Assembly (NCBI GenBank): GCA_016927475.1
Contig: JAFGMO010000071.1
Location: 1-64,000, forward strand
Length of the DNA: 64,000 nt
From: Candidatus Aminicenantota bacterium
GTDB lineage: Bacteria > Acidobacteriota > Aminicenantia > Aminicenantales > Aminicenantaceae
Direction: 5' to 3'
Made by a program: the position numbers and the translations under genes. The notes under the pieces are model-generated. The model ran no database searches, was not told the DNA's origin, and was given only the letters and a program-made list of their open reading frames with translations. Each line of letters starts with the position of its first letter. The first letter of the stretch is position 1. Shown piece by piece: positions 17,539-25,457 of the stretch.

Positions 17539-18663
17539 TCAGTACTCCCATTTCAAATTATATATCTTTACTAAATGCATTCCCTCTTGATTTTCTTCCA
17601 CCGAATAAAGTTTGTTTTTTCTAATAACCCTTAGAGTTGTTTTTAAAGAAACCTTAATAATATATCTTCCAAAGGAATCGAAAACATCATAGAAAATTCC
17701 TCCGTCTTTTGATTTTTCGTAGGTTCGCACATAAATTCTTCCTTCATCACAAATATGGAAATGATCGAAAACGGGAAAATGAGAAGGAAATTTCATTTCT
17801 GTTCCCGCCGGTGGCCCTTGTTCACCAATTCGCATTTCAATTTCTCTTTTTTTGTCTTCCTCCGTTATCTTTATTGAATCATATTCTCTGCATATTCTTT
17901 TTATCTCAATTCCTTCACTATTAGTAATATGTAGAACATAACTATGATCATTTCCCCATAAGACATTTCCATTATTGAACGCTCTAAAAAATATTCGCGG
18001 TTGGAAAAAACGCAGAATATTTCTATCATAAGGTCTTTCTACGGAACTGATGGTTAACTTTTTTTTGAAACTCGAATCATATTTGTTGAATTCATAAACA
18101 GACTTATCCCCCTTATATATCACGTCAGTTCCTATAAAAGATCCATCTTTAAGTATAGAAACAAGATTCAACAAGATAGTACTCGCTGTAGATACATCAT
18201 TTAAATGAGTTCCATCTAAAGAAAAAAGTGAAATGCGTCTATTCCCCACATCGTAAAGCATGATTTGATTTTTTAATGTAAGATTAATGAGCCAAGGCAA
18301 ATGCATTTCGCCCGGCCCCTGACCTTTCATACCAAATGTATTTTTTAGTCTACTTTCACTATCAAAGGTTTTTATCTGACAGGCTTTATTGTCGAGAATA
18401 TATATATTTTCATTATCATCTACTTGAATGGCTCTAATCCTATAGAAAAGAGGTTCTTCTTTTGTTGATTGTTGCCCGATCGTAATATTCTCCTCTAAAT
18501 GGAGACCTTTTGGTTCGTTGGGAACTTTCACCGGTGTTTTTGGATTATATACAACAGGTATTCCTTTCTCGTTGATGATTTTAGTTTCCTGCGATTGAGC
18601 TAGGGTTACAAATACAAAGACTGACAAAACAAAAAGAAATAGAATTGTTAATTGTTTTCCCAT
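17539..18663 (-). CDS. Exported 6-bladed beta-propeller protein
   Basis: A 374-residue secreted protein with a signal peptide (LTILFLFVLSVFVFVTLAQS). The rest fits the 6-bladed propeller family common in Aminicenantes and Bacteroidetes: IRAIQVDDNENIYILDNKAC, then IKTFDSESRLKNTFGMKGQG with the family GxGPGE loop (GQGPGEM), and later ISLFSLDGTHLN. NHL-like blades occur at regular 40-45 residue intervals. A good ribosome site AAAGGAGGATTGA precedes the ATG. Function is unknown; members are thought to bind ligands or partners in the envelope. It lies alone between the MntA/HepT pair and the AbiE unit, and both flanks are intergenic debris or repeat. Confidence 0.75.
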   Translation of the reverse strand: MGKQLTILFLFVLSVFVFVTLAQSQETKIINEKGIPVVYNPKTPVKVPNEPKGLHLEENITIGQQSTKEEPLFYRIRAIQVDDNENIYILDNKACQIKTFDSESRLKNTFGMKGQGPGEMHLPWLINLTLKNQIMLYDVGNRRISLFSLDGTHLNDVSTASTILLNLVSILKDGSFIGTDVIYKGDKSVYEFNKYDSSFKKKLTISSVERPYDRNILRFFQPRIFFRAFNNGNVLWGNDHSYVLHITNSEGIEIKRICREYDSIKITEEDKKREIEMRIGEQGPPAGTEMKFPSHFPVFDHFHICDEGRIYVRTYEKSKDGGIFYDVFDSFGRYIIKVSLKTTLRVIRKNKLYSVEENQEGMHLVKIYNLKWEY

Positions 18664-18783
18664 TCAATCCTCCTTTTTGTCATTCTAACTTACTGGCAAA
18701 TTTTTTTTCAATGTTTTTATTATAGAAATAATATCTGCATAAGATAAATCATATTTTTTTTAATATATCCTGTTTCTTCTCTG

Positions 18784-18899
18784 AGGAAATCTTAAAATGG
18801 ATTTTCAGGCCCATAAATCCATTTTAACAAAATCCTTACAGGGGAGAAAAAATATTATCTCATTCTTTTTCAACAACATAAATCAGCCAAGCTGGATTT
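18784..18899 (+). repeat. Long direct repeat, left copy (with hairpin)
   Basis: 116 bases beginning AGGAAATCTTAAAATGGATT repeat at 21788-21903 in the same orientation, with about 13 mismatches by eye (near 89% identity). Within it, AAAATGGATTT and AAATCCATTTT form an 11-bp perfect stem with a 10-base loop. The two copies bracket the AbiE pair and the radical SAM gene. Confidence 0.8.
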
Positions 18900-18948
18900 C
18901 CAGGCAAAATACATTGCATTAATTGTACATAATTGGTATATTATTTCT

Positions 18949-19569
18949 ATGAAATGGGAAGAATTGCTTCAAATCGTTGGGAAGGAATCGGTATTTTCCT
19001 CAAATCTGCTAAAAACAGGAGACATTAATCCCGTTGATTTGAGCAAACAGCTTTCCCGATGGGTTGAATCCGGAAAGCTCGTCCAGGTCCGGCGCGGCCT
19101 GTATGCCTTATCCGAACGATACCGCAAAACAGATCCCCATCCATTTTATATCGCGAACCGGACTAAAAGGGCCTCCTATGTAAGCCTTCAGTCCGCTCTT
19201 GAACATTACAGCCTCATCCCGGAATACGTACCTGCTGTAACCAGTGTCACTACTGGGCGTCCGCAGACATTTGAAACTCCTCTGGGAAATTTCATTTTCA
19301 GGCATATCAAAAAAGAATTATTCTTCAACTACATTCTGGAAGAATTAACCACCGGACAATCCGTTTTTATCGCAACCCCGGAAAAAGCCCTGCTGGATCT
19401 CCTTTATCTTACTCCCGGATCGGATGATCCGGTCTATCTTAAGGAATTACGCCTGCAGAATATCGAGAATTTGAACATAAAGCGCTTTCAGGAAATCGCC
19501 CGCCGTGCCGGAAGCCCCAAACTCATCCGGGCTTCAAAAATTCTGGAGAATCTGGTGAAGGAGCTTTAA
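18949..19569 (+). CDS. abiEi: AbiEi-family antitoxin
   Basis: A 206-residue protein with an N-terminal winged helix (residues about 1-55: SKQLSRWVESGKLVQVRRGL, YALSE) and the AbiEi C-terminal region (YVSLQSALEHYSLIPEYVPA, later TPEKALLDLLYL). In AbiE systems this protein represses its operon and opposes the nucleotidyltransferase without direct contact (type IV). It ends one base before abiEii starts, so the genes are translationally coupled. An AT-rich stretch just upstream with TTGTACATAATTGGTATATT may hold promoter and operator; TATATT at about 18935 could be the -10 box. Confidence 0.9.
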   Translation: MKWEELLQIVGKESVFSSNLLKTGDINPVDLSKQLSRWVESGKLVQVRRGLYALSERYRKTDPHPFYIANRTKRASYVSLQSALEHYSLIPEYVPAVTSVTTGRPQTFETPLGNFIFRHIKKELFFNYILEELTTGQSVFIATPEKALLDLLYLTPGSDDPVYLKELRLQNIENLNIKRFQEIARRAGSPKLIRASKILENLVKEL

Positions 19570-20376
19570 ATGAAAGAACAGATCCGGCAAATCATCGCAG
19601 AAACGACAAACCCGCTTCAGGCTCGTAACCGTGTTCGAGAATATCTTCAGGCACGAATTCTTCAGTTTGTCCAGGAACACGGGCTCTTCCGGAACTGGAT
19701 CTTCCATGGAGGCACAGCCCTCCGGTTTCTATACCGGCTACCTCGTTATTCCGAAGATCTCGATTTTTCCTTTAACCGGAGGGATAAAGCAATGGATTTC
19801 GAATCAGCTGTTTCAAAAGTCCAGCCCTGGTTTGAATCCGAGGCATACCAGGTTGATTTGCGTATAAATACGGACCGAGTTGTTAAATCCGCGAGCATCG
19901 GCTTCCCCGGTCTTCTCCATGAAATGGGGCTTTCACCGCGCCGAACGCAAATCCTATCTATAAAGATTGAACTGGATAGCCGTCCTCCTTTAGGCGGGAA
20001 AACTGAAACTTCGGTCATCCGTCGCTATATGATGCTCAATATTCTCCATTATGATAAACCCTCACTCCTAAGTGGAAAACTGCACGCCCTGCTGAGCCGT
20101 CCTTATATCAAAGGTCGAGATCTTTATGACATCTTTTGGTATCTCTCCGAACCTTCCTGGCCAAAGCCCAATATCCCTTTTCTTAATAATGCATTACAAC
20201 AGACCGGCTGGCCCGGCCCCGAGATCGATCAATCCCATTGGACCGAAGTTCTGGCGCAAAAACTTAAAACCATAGACTGGCGACGGGCCGTAGAAGATGT
20301 CCTCCCATTTTTGGAAAGACCAGAGGATATTATGATGATGACCAGGGAGAATGTATTGAAATTACTGAAAAGATAA
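19570..20376 (+). CDS. abiEii: AbiEii-family nucleotidyltransferase toxin
   Basis: A 268-residue nucleotidyltransferase of the AbiEii/AbiGii family. Motif I appears as HGGTALRFLYRLPRYSEDLD, that is GG(S/T)AL...R.SEDLDF, with the two metal-binding acidic residues at the end. A downstream strand carries IELDSRP and the helical part KLHALLSRPYIKGRDLYDIF is the family motif IV (K...R.KGRDLYD). All key residues are present, and the length is typical, so the toxin should be active: related proteins block growth by modifying tRNA with nucleotides. It directly follows abiEi. The radical SAM gene starts 121 bases downstream in the same direction. Confidence 0.92.
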   Translation: MKEQIRQIIAETTNPLQARNRVREYLQARILQFVQEHGLFRNWIFHGGTALRFLYRLPRYSEDLDFSFNRRDKAMDFESAVSKVQPWFESEAYQVDLRINTDRVVKSASIGFPGLLHEMGLSPRRTQILSIKIELDSRPPLGGKTETSVIRRYMMLNILHYDKPSLLSGKLHALLSRPYIKGRDLYDIFWYLSEPSWPKPNIPFLNNALQQTGWPGPEIDQSHWTEVLAQKLKTIDWRRAVEDVLPFLERPEDIMMMTRENVLKLLKR

Positions 20377-20497
20377 AAATTTTATTTTCAACCTAGCCCC
20401 AAAATCCTCATAATTTCCCGAAATTTCCATTTGCCGGCACTCAAATATATTGACTTCATTTTTTACTATGATATAAACTGCTGCCTCGCTGGAATCT

Positions 20498-21643
20498 ATG
20501 ATGATTAATAAGAGTTCGCCGGAGCTGATCTCAGTGGAAGAAAACAAATGTATAGATTTTCGCAATGTTCTGAACAAAGCGCTCAAAATATTTTTTAAAG
20601 ATGCCCTAAAGACCTCCCTCCAAAATCCCGTTCAGGGTTTACAATTTTTCCGTACGATTTTGTGGCAAATGAAAGCGGCACGGATTCGGTCTCGTTGGGC
20701 ACAGCAAGGTATCCCCGTACCTCCGATATTAATATTCAGCATAACCAACAGATGCAATCTGGAATGCAAAGGCTGCTACCAGAGAGAATCTCATCCATCT
20801 ACCGAAAAAGAATTGAGCTTTAGCAAACTTAAAGAAATTGTGCAAGAAGCACACAAACTCGGTATCTATTTTTTCGTATTATCCGGCGGCGAACCTTTCA
20901 TTAGACCGGAAATACTGCATATAGCACAAAAATTCCCACAAATTATTTTCCTTGTGTTTACCAACGGCACGCTGATAAACAATGTTTTGATAAAGATATT
21001 CAAGAAACAGAAAAACGTCGTCCCGCTCATAAGCCTGGAAGGTGATGCAGATGATACAAATAAACGTAGAGGTGAAGGAATCTATGAGCATGTGCTAAAC
21101 ACAATGGAACAATTACGCAAAAACCGCATTTTTTTTGGCACCTCAATCACCCTGACAAGGCCCAATTTTATGAAGGCAACCTCACCCGAATTTATCCGGA
21201 GTCTTGTAGATATCGGCTGCAAATTTTTTCTTTTCATCGATTATACGCCGATTCAAGAGAACACAGAAGATTTGGTGCTTCTTGACGATCAAAGAATGCA
21301 GGTGACGAGTCTCATGAAATCATTCCGAAGACATTTCTCATCCCTCTTTATCGCCGTTCCCTGGGACGAAATAGAAGTTGGGGGTTGTCTCTCTGCAGGA
21401 CGAGGTTTCGTCCATATCAACGCAGAAGGTGATGTTGAACCCTGTCCATTTGCTCCGATATCCGATTCAAACCTCAAGGAGATACCATTAAAAGAAGCGT
21501 TACAATCCGAGTTTTTATCACGAATCCGCCAAATTCCAGAACTATCGAAATACACCGGTGGCGGTTGTGCTCTATGGAAAAATCGTGAGCTCGTTAAAAG
21601 TCAGCTTCTAAAAGAAAACTTGGCTGACTTAGGTGATTTATAA
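20498..21643 (+). CDS. Radical SAM protein with SPASM-like C-terminus
   Basis: A 381-residue radical SAM enzyme. The cluster motif is SITNRCNLECKGCY with C-x3-C-x2-C (Cys86, 90, 93); SGGEP follows near residue 129 and binds SAM. The C-terminal part has extra cysteines (GGCLSAGRGF, EPCPFAP, GGGCALW), as in SPASM/twitch domains that hold a second cluster. Residues 1-75 form a helical N-terminal extension. Family members modify peptides, cofactors or lipids. No precursor peptide gene is evident. It sits between abiEii and the right direct repeat, so it could be cargo of the same unit; a functional link to AbiE is not shown. The ribosome site is weak. Confidence 0.88.
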   Translation: MMINKSSPELISVEENKCIDFRNVLNKALKIFFKDALKTSLQNPVQGLQFFRTILWQMKAARIRSRWAQQGIPVPPILIFSITNRCNLECKGCYQRESHPSTEKELSFSKLKEIVQEAHKLGIYFFVLSGGEPFIRPEILHIAQKFPQIIFLVFTNGTLINNVLIKIFKKQKNVVPLISLEGDADDTNKRRGEGIYEHVLNTMEQLRKNRIFFGTSITLTRPNFMKATSPEFIRSLVDIGCKFFLFIDYTPIQENTEDLVLLDDQRMQVTSLMKSFRRHFSSLFIAVPWDEIEVGGCLSAGRGFVHINAEGDVEPCPFAPISDSNLKEIPLKEALQSEFLSRIRQIPELSKYTGGGCALWKNRELVKSQLLKENLADLGDL

Positions 21644-21787
21644 TAATATATTTAATTTTTTATGCTCAGGGAGAGATTTTTCTTAAAATTGATCTTTCCC
21701 CTCTTTTTGGCGTTTAAGAGAATCCCTTTTCCAATAAAAATGGAATGACCATCTTTGTTTCTTCTATTAGTATTCTGCCGCCACAAA

Positions 21788-21903
21788 AGGAAATCTTAAA
21801 ATGGATTTTCAGGACCATAAATCCTTTTTAACGAAAACCTTCCAGGGGAAAGAAAATATTATCTTTTTCTTTTTCAAGAACATAAATCAGCCAAACTGAA
21901 TTT
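21788..21903 (+). repeat. Long direct repeat, right copy (with hairpin)
   Basis: Second copy of the 116-base repeat, beginning AGGAAATCTTAAAATGGATT. The hairpin is conserved with one unpaired position. It ends at the stop of the minus-strand nuclease gene. Confidence 0.8.
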
Positions 21904-21905
21904 TC

Positions 21906-22364
21906 TTACAGTTCGTTTTTTTTTCTTTTCTTCAAATCCTCTACCGACTCATCATGCCAGACTACCTGTATTCCACGATCATTGAATATTTCTTCGATGC
22001 GTTCCAACCTTTTTGGATCAGATGGATGTTTTGGGAAAATAACGCCGGGCGATACCTCTTTGCCCTCTAATTCTATCTGGGCATCTATATAGCTCCATAT
22101 TTGTCTTGCCTGCCGCATCGCGTTTCTCCTCACAGCCGCAGGTTTCATACGATCCCAATCGGAAGCCTTAATTTCAACAACCGCAACAAGATTATCGCTC
22201 AATTCATTGCCGACAAAAATATCCATTCTCCCCCTACGCTTACCCAATCTTGGTGTCGTTTTTTCCGGCCATACCGTTCCCTCTGCACTTGTCTTCCATT
22301 CCTCTTGGATTTTCTTGTGAAACTCCTTCCCACGCTTTAGTCTGTCGGGTTCTTTATGAATCAT
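21906..22364 (-). CDS. PD-(D/E)XK nuclease-like protein
   Basis: A protein of about 152 residues beginning MIHKEPDRLKRGKEFH, with a TTG alternative start at 22394 that would add ten residues. The core shows KRRGRMDIFV (catalytic Asp), then VAVVEIKASDWDRM (E-x-K pair), then NAMRQARQIWSYIDAQIE, the helix that follows the catalytic strand in restriction-endonuclease-like folds. The region after this (VIFPKHPSDPKRLERIEE) is compatible with a small nuclease domain. It has no large additional domain, so it may work with a partner. A short attC-like sequence precedes it. A restriction or defence role is inferred from the fold and the neighbourhood. Confidence 0.65.
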   Translation of the reverse strand: MIHKEPDRLKRGKEFHKKIQEEWKTSAEGTVWPEKTTPRLGKRRGRMDIFVGNELSDNLVAVVEIKASDWDRMKPAAVRRNAMRQARQIWSYIDAQIELEGKEVSPGVIFPKHPSDPKRLERIEEIFNDRGIQVVWHDESVEDLKKRKKNEL

Positions 22365-22405
22365 TTTGGAGTTTGTTTTTTTTATTGAGGCCAATGCTCA
22401 TCGGC

Positions 22406-22441
22406 ACCCAACCTGAAGTCTCTTGCAACATGTTGTTAGGC
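22406..22441 (-). other. attC-like inverted motif between two genes
   Basis: Read on the minus strand, GCCTAAC, then a short imperfect inner pair (TTGCAAG / CTTCAG) around three bases, then GTTGGGT. These are the RYYYAAC and GTTRRRY ends of integron attC sites in the right order, directly after the stop of the upstream gene. At 36 bases it is shorter than known functional sites. Confidence 0.3.
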
Positions 22442-22446
22442 GTCTA

Positions 22447-23298
22447 TCATACGATCAATTCCGTCATTTTCATCTCAGCTAATTCTCCTTGAACTTTTTC
22501 TGCGACCTTGGGATGTATCCTTTTCAGATAAGGAATCTGTCGTGAAGAGGTTTGCCTTTTCTCGGGATCCAGAAACACAACAAAAGCGCGAAGCATAGCT
22601 GCCACGACAAGGAGCCGGTTCCATCGCGCAGAAGTTTTGGATGGGCAGCAATTTATTAGAATCCCACTCTCGAGATACCCAAACCATTTCTGGAACTCGG
22701 TGGAATCTTGCATTCGCTTTGAAAACTCCACGAAACCCAATATATTCGGCATTTTATTCTTGTCTTGACTATAACCCTGAATCATCAATTCGCCGATGGC
22801 AGTAAGGGCAAGCCGCGGTACAGTCGCTTCCTCAACACCTTCAATCTCTCCTTCATCCAATCCTGAGAAATACCAAAAGCCTGTTAATGTTTTAAAAACT
22901 CGGTAGAAATGGATTGAGAATTCACGTGCCTTACGGTTTGAAGTTTCGAACTCAAGGAAAGCGACATCTTCAAGGGTTTTACACCAGCCTAAGTAATTAC
23001 CGAAAAGATAAAGTGTGCTCAATCTATAATAGTCATCCTTTTGGTCTTCATACCATCCTCTTTCGATGAACCGAATCATGTTTTCCAAACGTCTATCCAA
23101 CGAATCCGCAGATCTAAGTAAAGGATATCGATATCTCCTCATTATAATTCTAGACGTAGTCCTGTATTGGTACCGGGAGGCGAAAACAGTCTCGAATAAA
23201 TATTTGAGAAACGCTCCTATCACTCCTCCTACCCCTGCAGAAATAACAACCCAGAGTACTGAGTGTTCTTCGATGGAGCGAATAAGGAAATTATCCAT
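22447..23298 (-). CDS. Membrane-anchored helical protein, unknown
   Basis: A 283-residue protein not recognised. One membrane helix (VLWVVISAGVGGVIGAFLKY) near residues 15-35 is followed by an all-helical cytosolic or periplasmic domain rich in aromatic residues (RFIERGWYEDQKDDYYRLST, GLDEGEIEGVEEATVPRLAL). The C-terminal helix is charged. It has no catalytic signature. A GTTAGGT element sits 20 bases upstream, and an attC-like site follows the stop, which may mark a gene cassette. Neighbours suggest a defence-island effector or accessory membrane sensor, but nothing in the sequence proves it. Confidence 0.5.
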   Translation of the reverse strand: MDNFLIRSIEEHSVLWVVISAGVGGVIGAFLKYLFETVFASRYQYRTTSRIIMRRYRYPLLRSADSLDRRLENMIRFIERGWYEDQKDDYYRLSTLYLFGNYLGWCKTLEDVAFLEFETSNRKAREFSIHFYRVFKTLTGFWYFSGLDEGEIEGVEEATVPRLALTAIGELMIQGYSQDKNKMPNILGFVEFSKRMQDSTEFQKWFGYLESGILINCCPSKTSARWNRLLVVAAMLRAFVVFLDPEKRQTSSRQIPYLKRIHPKVAEKVQGELAEMKMTELIV

Positions 23299-23386
23299 TT
23301 CTCGTGCGAAAACCTAACTATACATGTACAGAATGCTGGATTTTATACAGATCGTTCTATATTTGAGTCGGATATCAGGAGCTTTC

Positions 23387-23452
23387 ATTAAATACCCCCT
23401 CAAAATTGCATTAATATCTTATAAACATCCTGCTTATATTGCAAGGTATACA
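23387..23452 (+). repeat. Dispersed AT-rich repeat family, copy B (partial)
   Basis: Contains AAATACCCCCTCAAAATTGC and ATAAACATCCTGCTTATATT, aligning with the centre of copies A and C. The rest of the 23.3-23.7 kb gap shows no gene. Confidence 0.55.
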
Positions 23453-23672
23453 CTAGGCAAAAGAATTTATTCTAAAATTCGAATTTGCCGGTGAAAAATC
23501 AATTTTAAGACATTACAAGAATGCCAACTTTTCTCTCTGGGCTCTGGTAGTTGATCTTATATGAAAAAAAATTCAGTTACTTCCAATCACTCTCCGATAT
23601 CGATATCGCTATTGGGTTTTCCTTCCTTTAAAAGTCAACAGTTTAGCTTAATGGTTTAAAGCAACGCCTGAA

Positions 23673-24179
23673 TCAGGTTCCTTCTCCTGTTTTTTTCCTT
23701 GCCGAATTAAAAGGACAACAAGAATGACGACAACGCTTACAAAAATAGAATAGAAGTCCACCTAGAGTTGGAAGACAAAATATCCAGAAAATGATTAAAA
23801 TTGTATAATTTTTAAACAACCAATATTGTGGGAAAACAACCAATCCTAATATGGCTACCATAAAAACAATCTTCTCCAATATGTTCATAGACTCCGATCG
23901 AAAACGGCATATTTTCTTTACGATTCCATACGGTAAAAAAAGGCAGGTTGAAAATTGATAGGGATAAGGACAATGGGAACAAAGACAATAAAGCAAACCA
24001 AAACTTAAACTTAGAAGAATAAAACCAATATAAATCGCCCCCCAAAGAGTGCTAACTGTAAAAATTCCATAGACCCCAACGATAATAAACCCATAAAATC
24101 CTATCCTCATCAAAATCTTTTCAACCAGTGAAAATCTGTCAATCAATTTGATATTTTGGTCATCATTTTGTGGTGACAT
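23673..24179 (-). CDS. Four-helix membrane protein with Cys clusters
   Basis: A 168-residue membrane protein. ATG at 24179 has an AGGAGG ribosome site; an upstream ATG at 24200 lacks one. Four hydrophobic helices are visible (GFYGFIIVGVYGIFTVST, IYIGFILLSLSFGLLYCL, VFMVAILGLVVFPQYWLF, ILIIFWIFCLPTLGGLLF). After helices 2 and 4 come similar Cys motifs, CLCSHCPYP and CKRCRHSCCPF, a twofold internal repeat that could bind a metal or form disulfides. The basic tail is probably cytosolic. The family is not recognised, and the gene stands alone. Confidence 0.55.
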   Translation of the reverse strand: MSPQNDDQNIKLIDRFSLVEKILMRIGFYGFIIVGVYGIFTVSTLWGAIYIGFILLSLSFGLLYCLCSHCPYPYQFSTCLFLPYGIVKKICRFRSESMNILEKIVFMVAILGLVVFPQYWLFKNYTILIIFWIFCLPTLGGLLFYFCKRCRHSCCPFNSARKKTGEGT

Positions 24180-24270
24180 TAAGCTCCTCCTTCCGCTCAT
24201 TGATTACGGAAAACTATTCCTAAAAAGCATGCTTTATTCGATATACACCTCCCAAAATTAAGATTTTATA

Positions 24271-24385
24271 TGGTGGGATACCATCGAATATCCCCTTGAA
24301 ATTTCAGTATTATGATACAAACAGCATGTTCATATTGCAAAGATTATATTTCAATACTTTAATATCTATATATCTCATTTTAAGA
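24271..24385 (+). repeat. Dispersed AT-rich repeat family, copy C
   Basis: GATACCATCGAATATCCCCT, then AGATTATATTTCAATACTTT and AATATCTATA, matching copy A over about 95 bases with scattered differences. It lies at the right end of the AT-rich island; no gene is seen from 24201 to 24527. Confidence 0.6.
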
Positions 24386-24527
24386 ATTGAAACAAATGGC
24401 TAATTCAATCCTTCTCAGATCATCTCATAGCGCTTGACGTAAAAATTTTCTTCATCCAAACCCTCTTTTGCTCTCTCCCAAGGATAAACCTGATTATTGG
24501 CCTAACGCTGCCTTTCAGGAACAGCGT

Positions 24528-25334
24528 TTAAGAAGAACCAATTAATTTCTCCAGCTCCAGCCGAACCAATTCCCCGCTTTTTATTGTTTGTACAAACTGA
24601 TTCATAAAACGAGATGCGGGTGCTCCATCGACAATGTTATGATCAAAGGAAACGGTCAAACAAAGATGTTCCCTTGAAACGAACTGCCCCTCCATTTCCA
24701 CAACTTTTTGGCTCATACTTCCAACGGTAATGAGAACCGTCGCGGTCCCATGAGGTACAAACCAGACAGCCTCTTTGCTGAACATACCAACGGCTGTTAC
24801 GGCAACCTTTCCATAGGCTTTAGCCAGACGTATGTTTTTGTCGGCTATACGGACAAATGTTTTTAACAGGAAACGGGGAATAAGACGAATCCAGGTTTTA
24901 CCCGACAGGCCTCCCAGTCTGTCGTTTTGCTTTTTCTTCGCTTCTCTTATCTCATCATGTATTTGAAGATACGTTTTGATCTGGGCTTGTTTTATTCCTA
25001 TGGGTTCGGGCACCTTTTCCCCCACAATCTCCCTTTCTATCAATACGCTCACGGTAACATCATCCAGAATAATGAGCCGTTTTCCTTTAATAAATGAGTT
25101 TATCTGGGGATGGTCTTTAATGACCCTAGCTAAACAGGCAACAATATAAGCCGTAAATGATAGTTTTTTTTCCGTTTTTTTAAAGTACTCTCCTATCAAA
25201 CGACGAGGTTCCGTAATATCGATCTCCGTAAAACTATGAATGGCATTTTTTTCTTTGGTAACGGATGCCGAAGCGATAACTGCCAGCCGGTTAAAACTTA
25301 GTCGTAAGCTTTCATAGCCTTTTTTGGTTTTCAT
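24528..25334 (-). CDS. Stand-alone 2-oxoacid dehydrogenase E2-type acyltransferase
   Basis: A protein of about 268 residues resembling the catalytic domain of E2 acyltransferases and chloramphenicol acetyltransferase. The active-site motif is SFDHNIVDGAPASRFMN, H-x3-D-G with the catalytic His, followed by the usual helix. An HSFTEIDITEPRRLI strand and LTVSF core fit the family. It lacks the lipoyl and E1/E3-binding domains, so it is not a normal complex subunit. The ATG at 25334 is chosen; a GTG 9 bases upstream is possible. Such short forms occur in organisms with split E2 or as acyltransferases on other substrates. No E1 or E3 gene is nearby. Confidence 0.8.
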   Translation of the reverse strand: MKTKKGYESLRLSFNRLAVIASASVTKEKNAIHSFTEIDITEPRRLIGEYFKKTEKKLSFTAYIVACLARVIKDHPQINSFIKGKRLIILDDVTVSVLIEREIVGEKVPEPIGIKQAQIKTYLQIHDEIREAKKKQNDRLGGLSGKTWIRLIPRFLLKTFVRIADKNIRLAKAYGKVAVTAVGMFSKEAVWFVPHGTATVLITVGSMSQKVVEMEGQFVSREHLCLTVSFDHNIVDGAPASRFMNQFVQTIKSGELVRLELEKLIGSS

Positions 25335-25457
25335 GTTTATCACTCACTGAAATGGTTAGATATATCATTTTTACCTCGGGCTAATACTTGAGCTTAACCG
25401 CCAGACCACATCGGTGCTTCCCATCGACAGCTCGATGCCCTTATCCTCCATCAGCAC

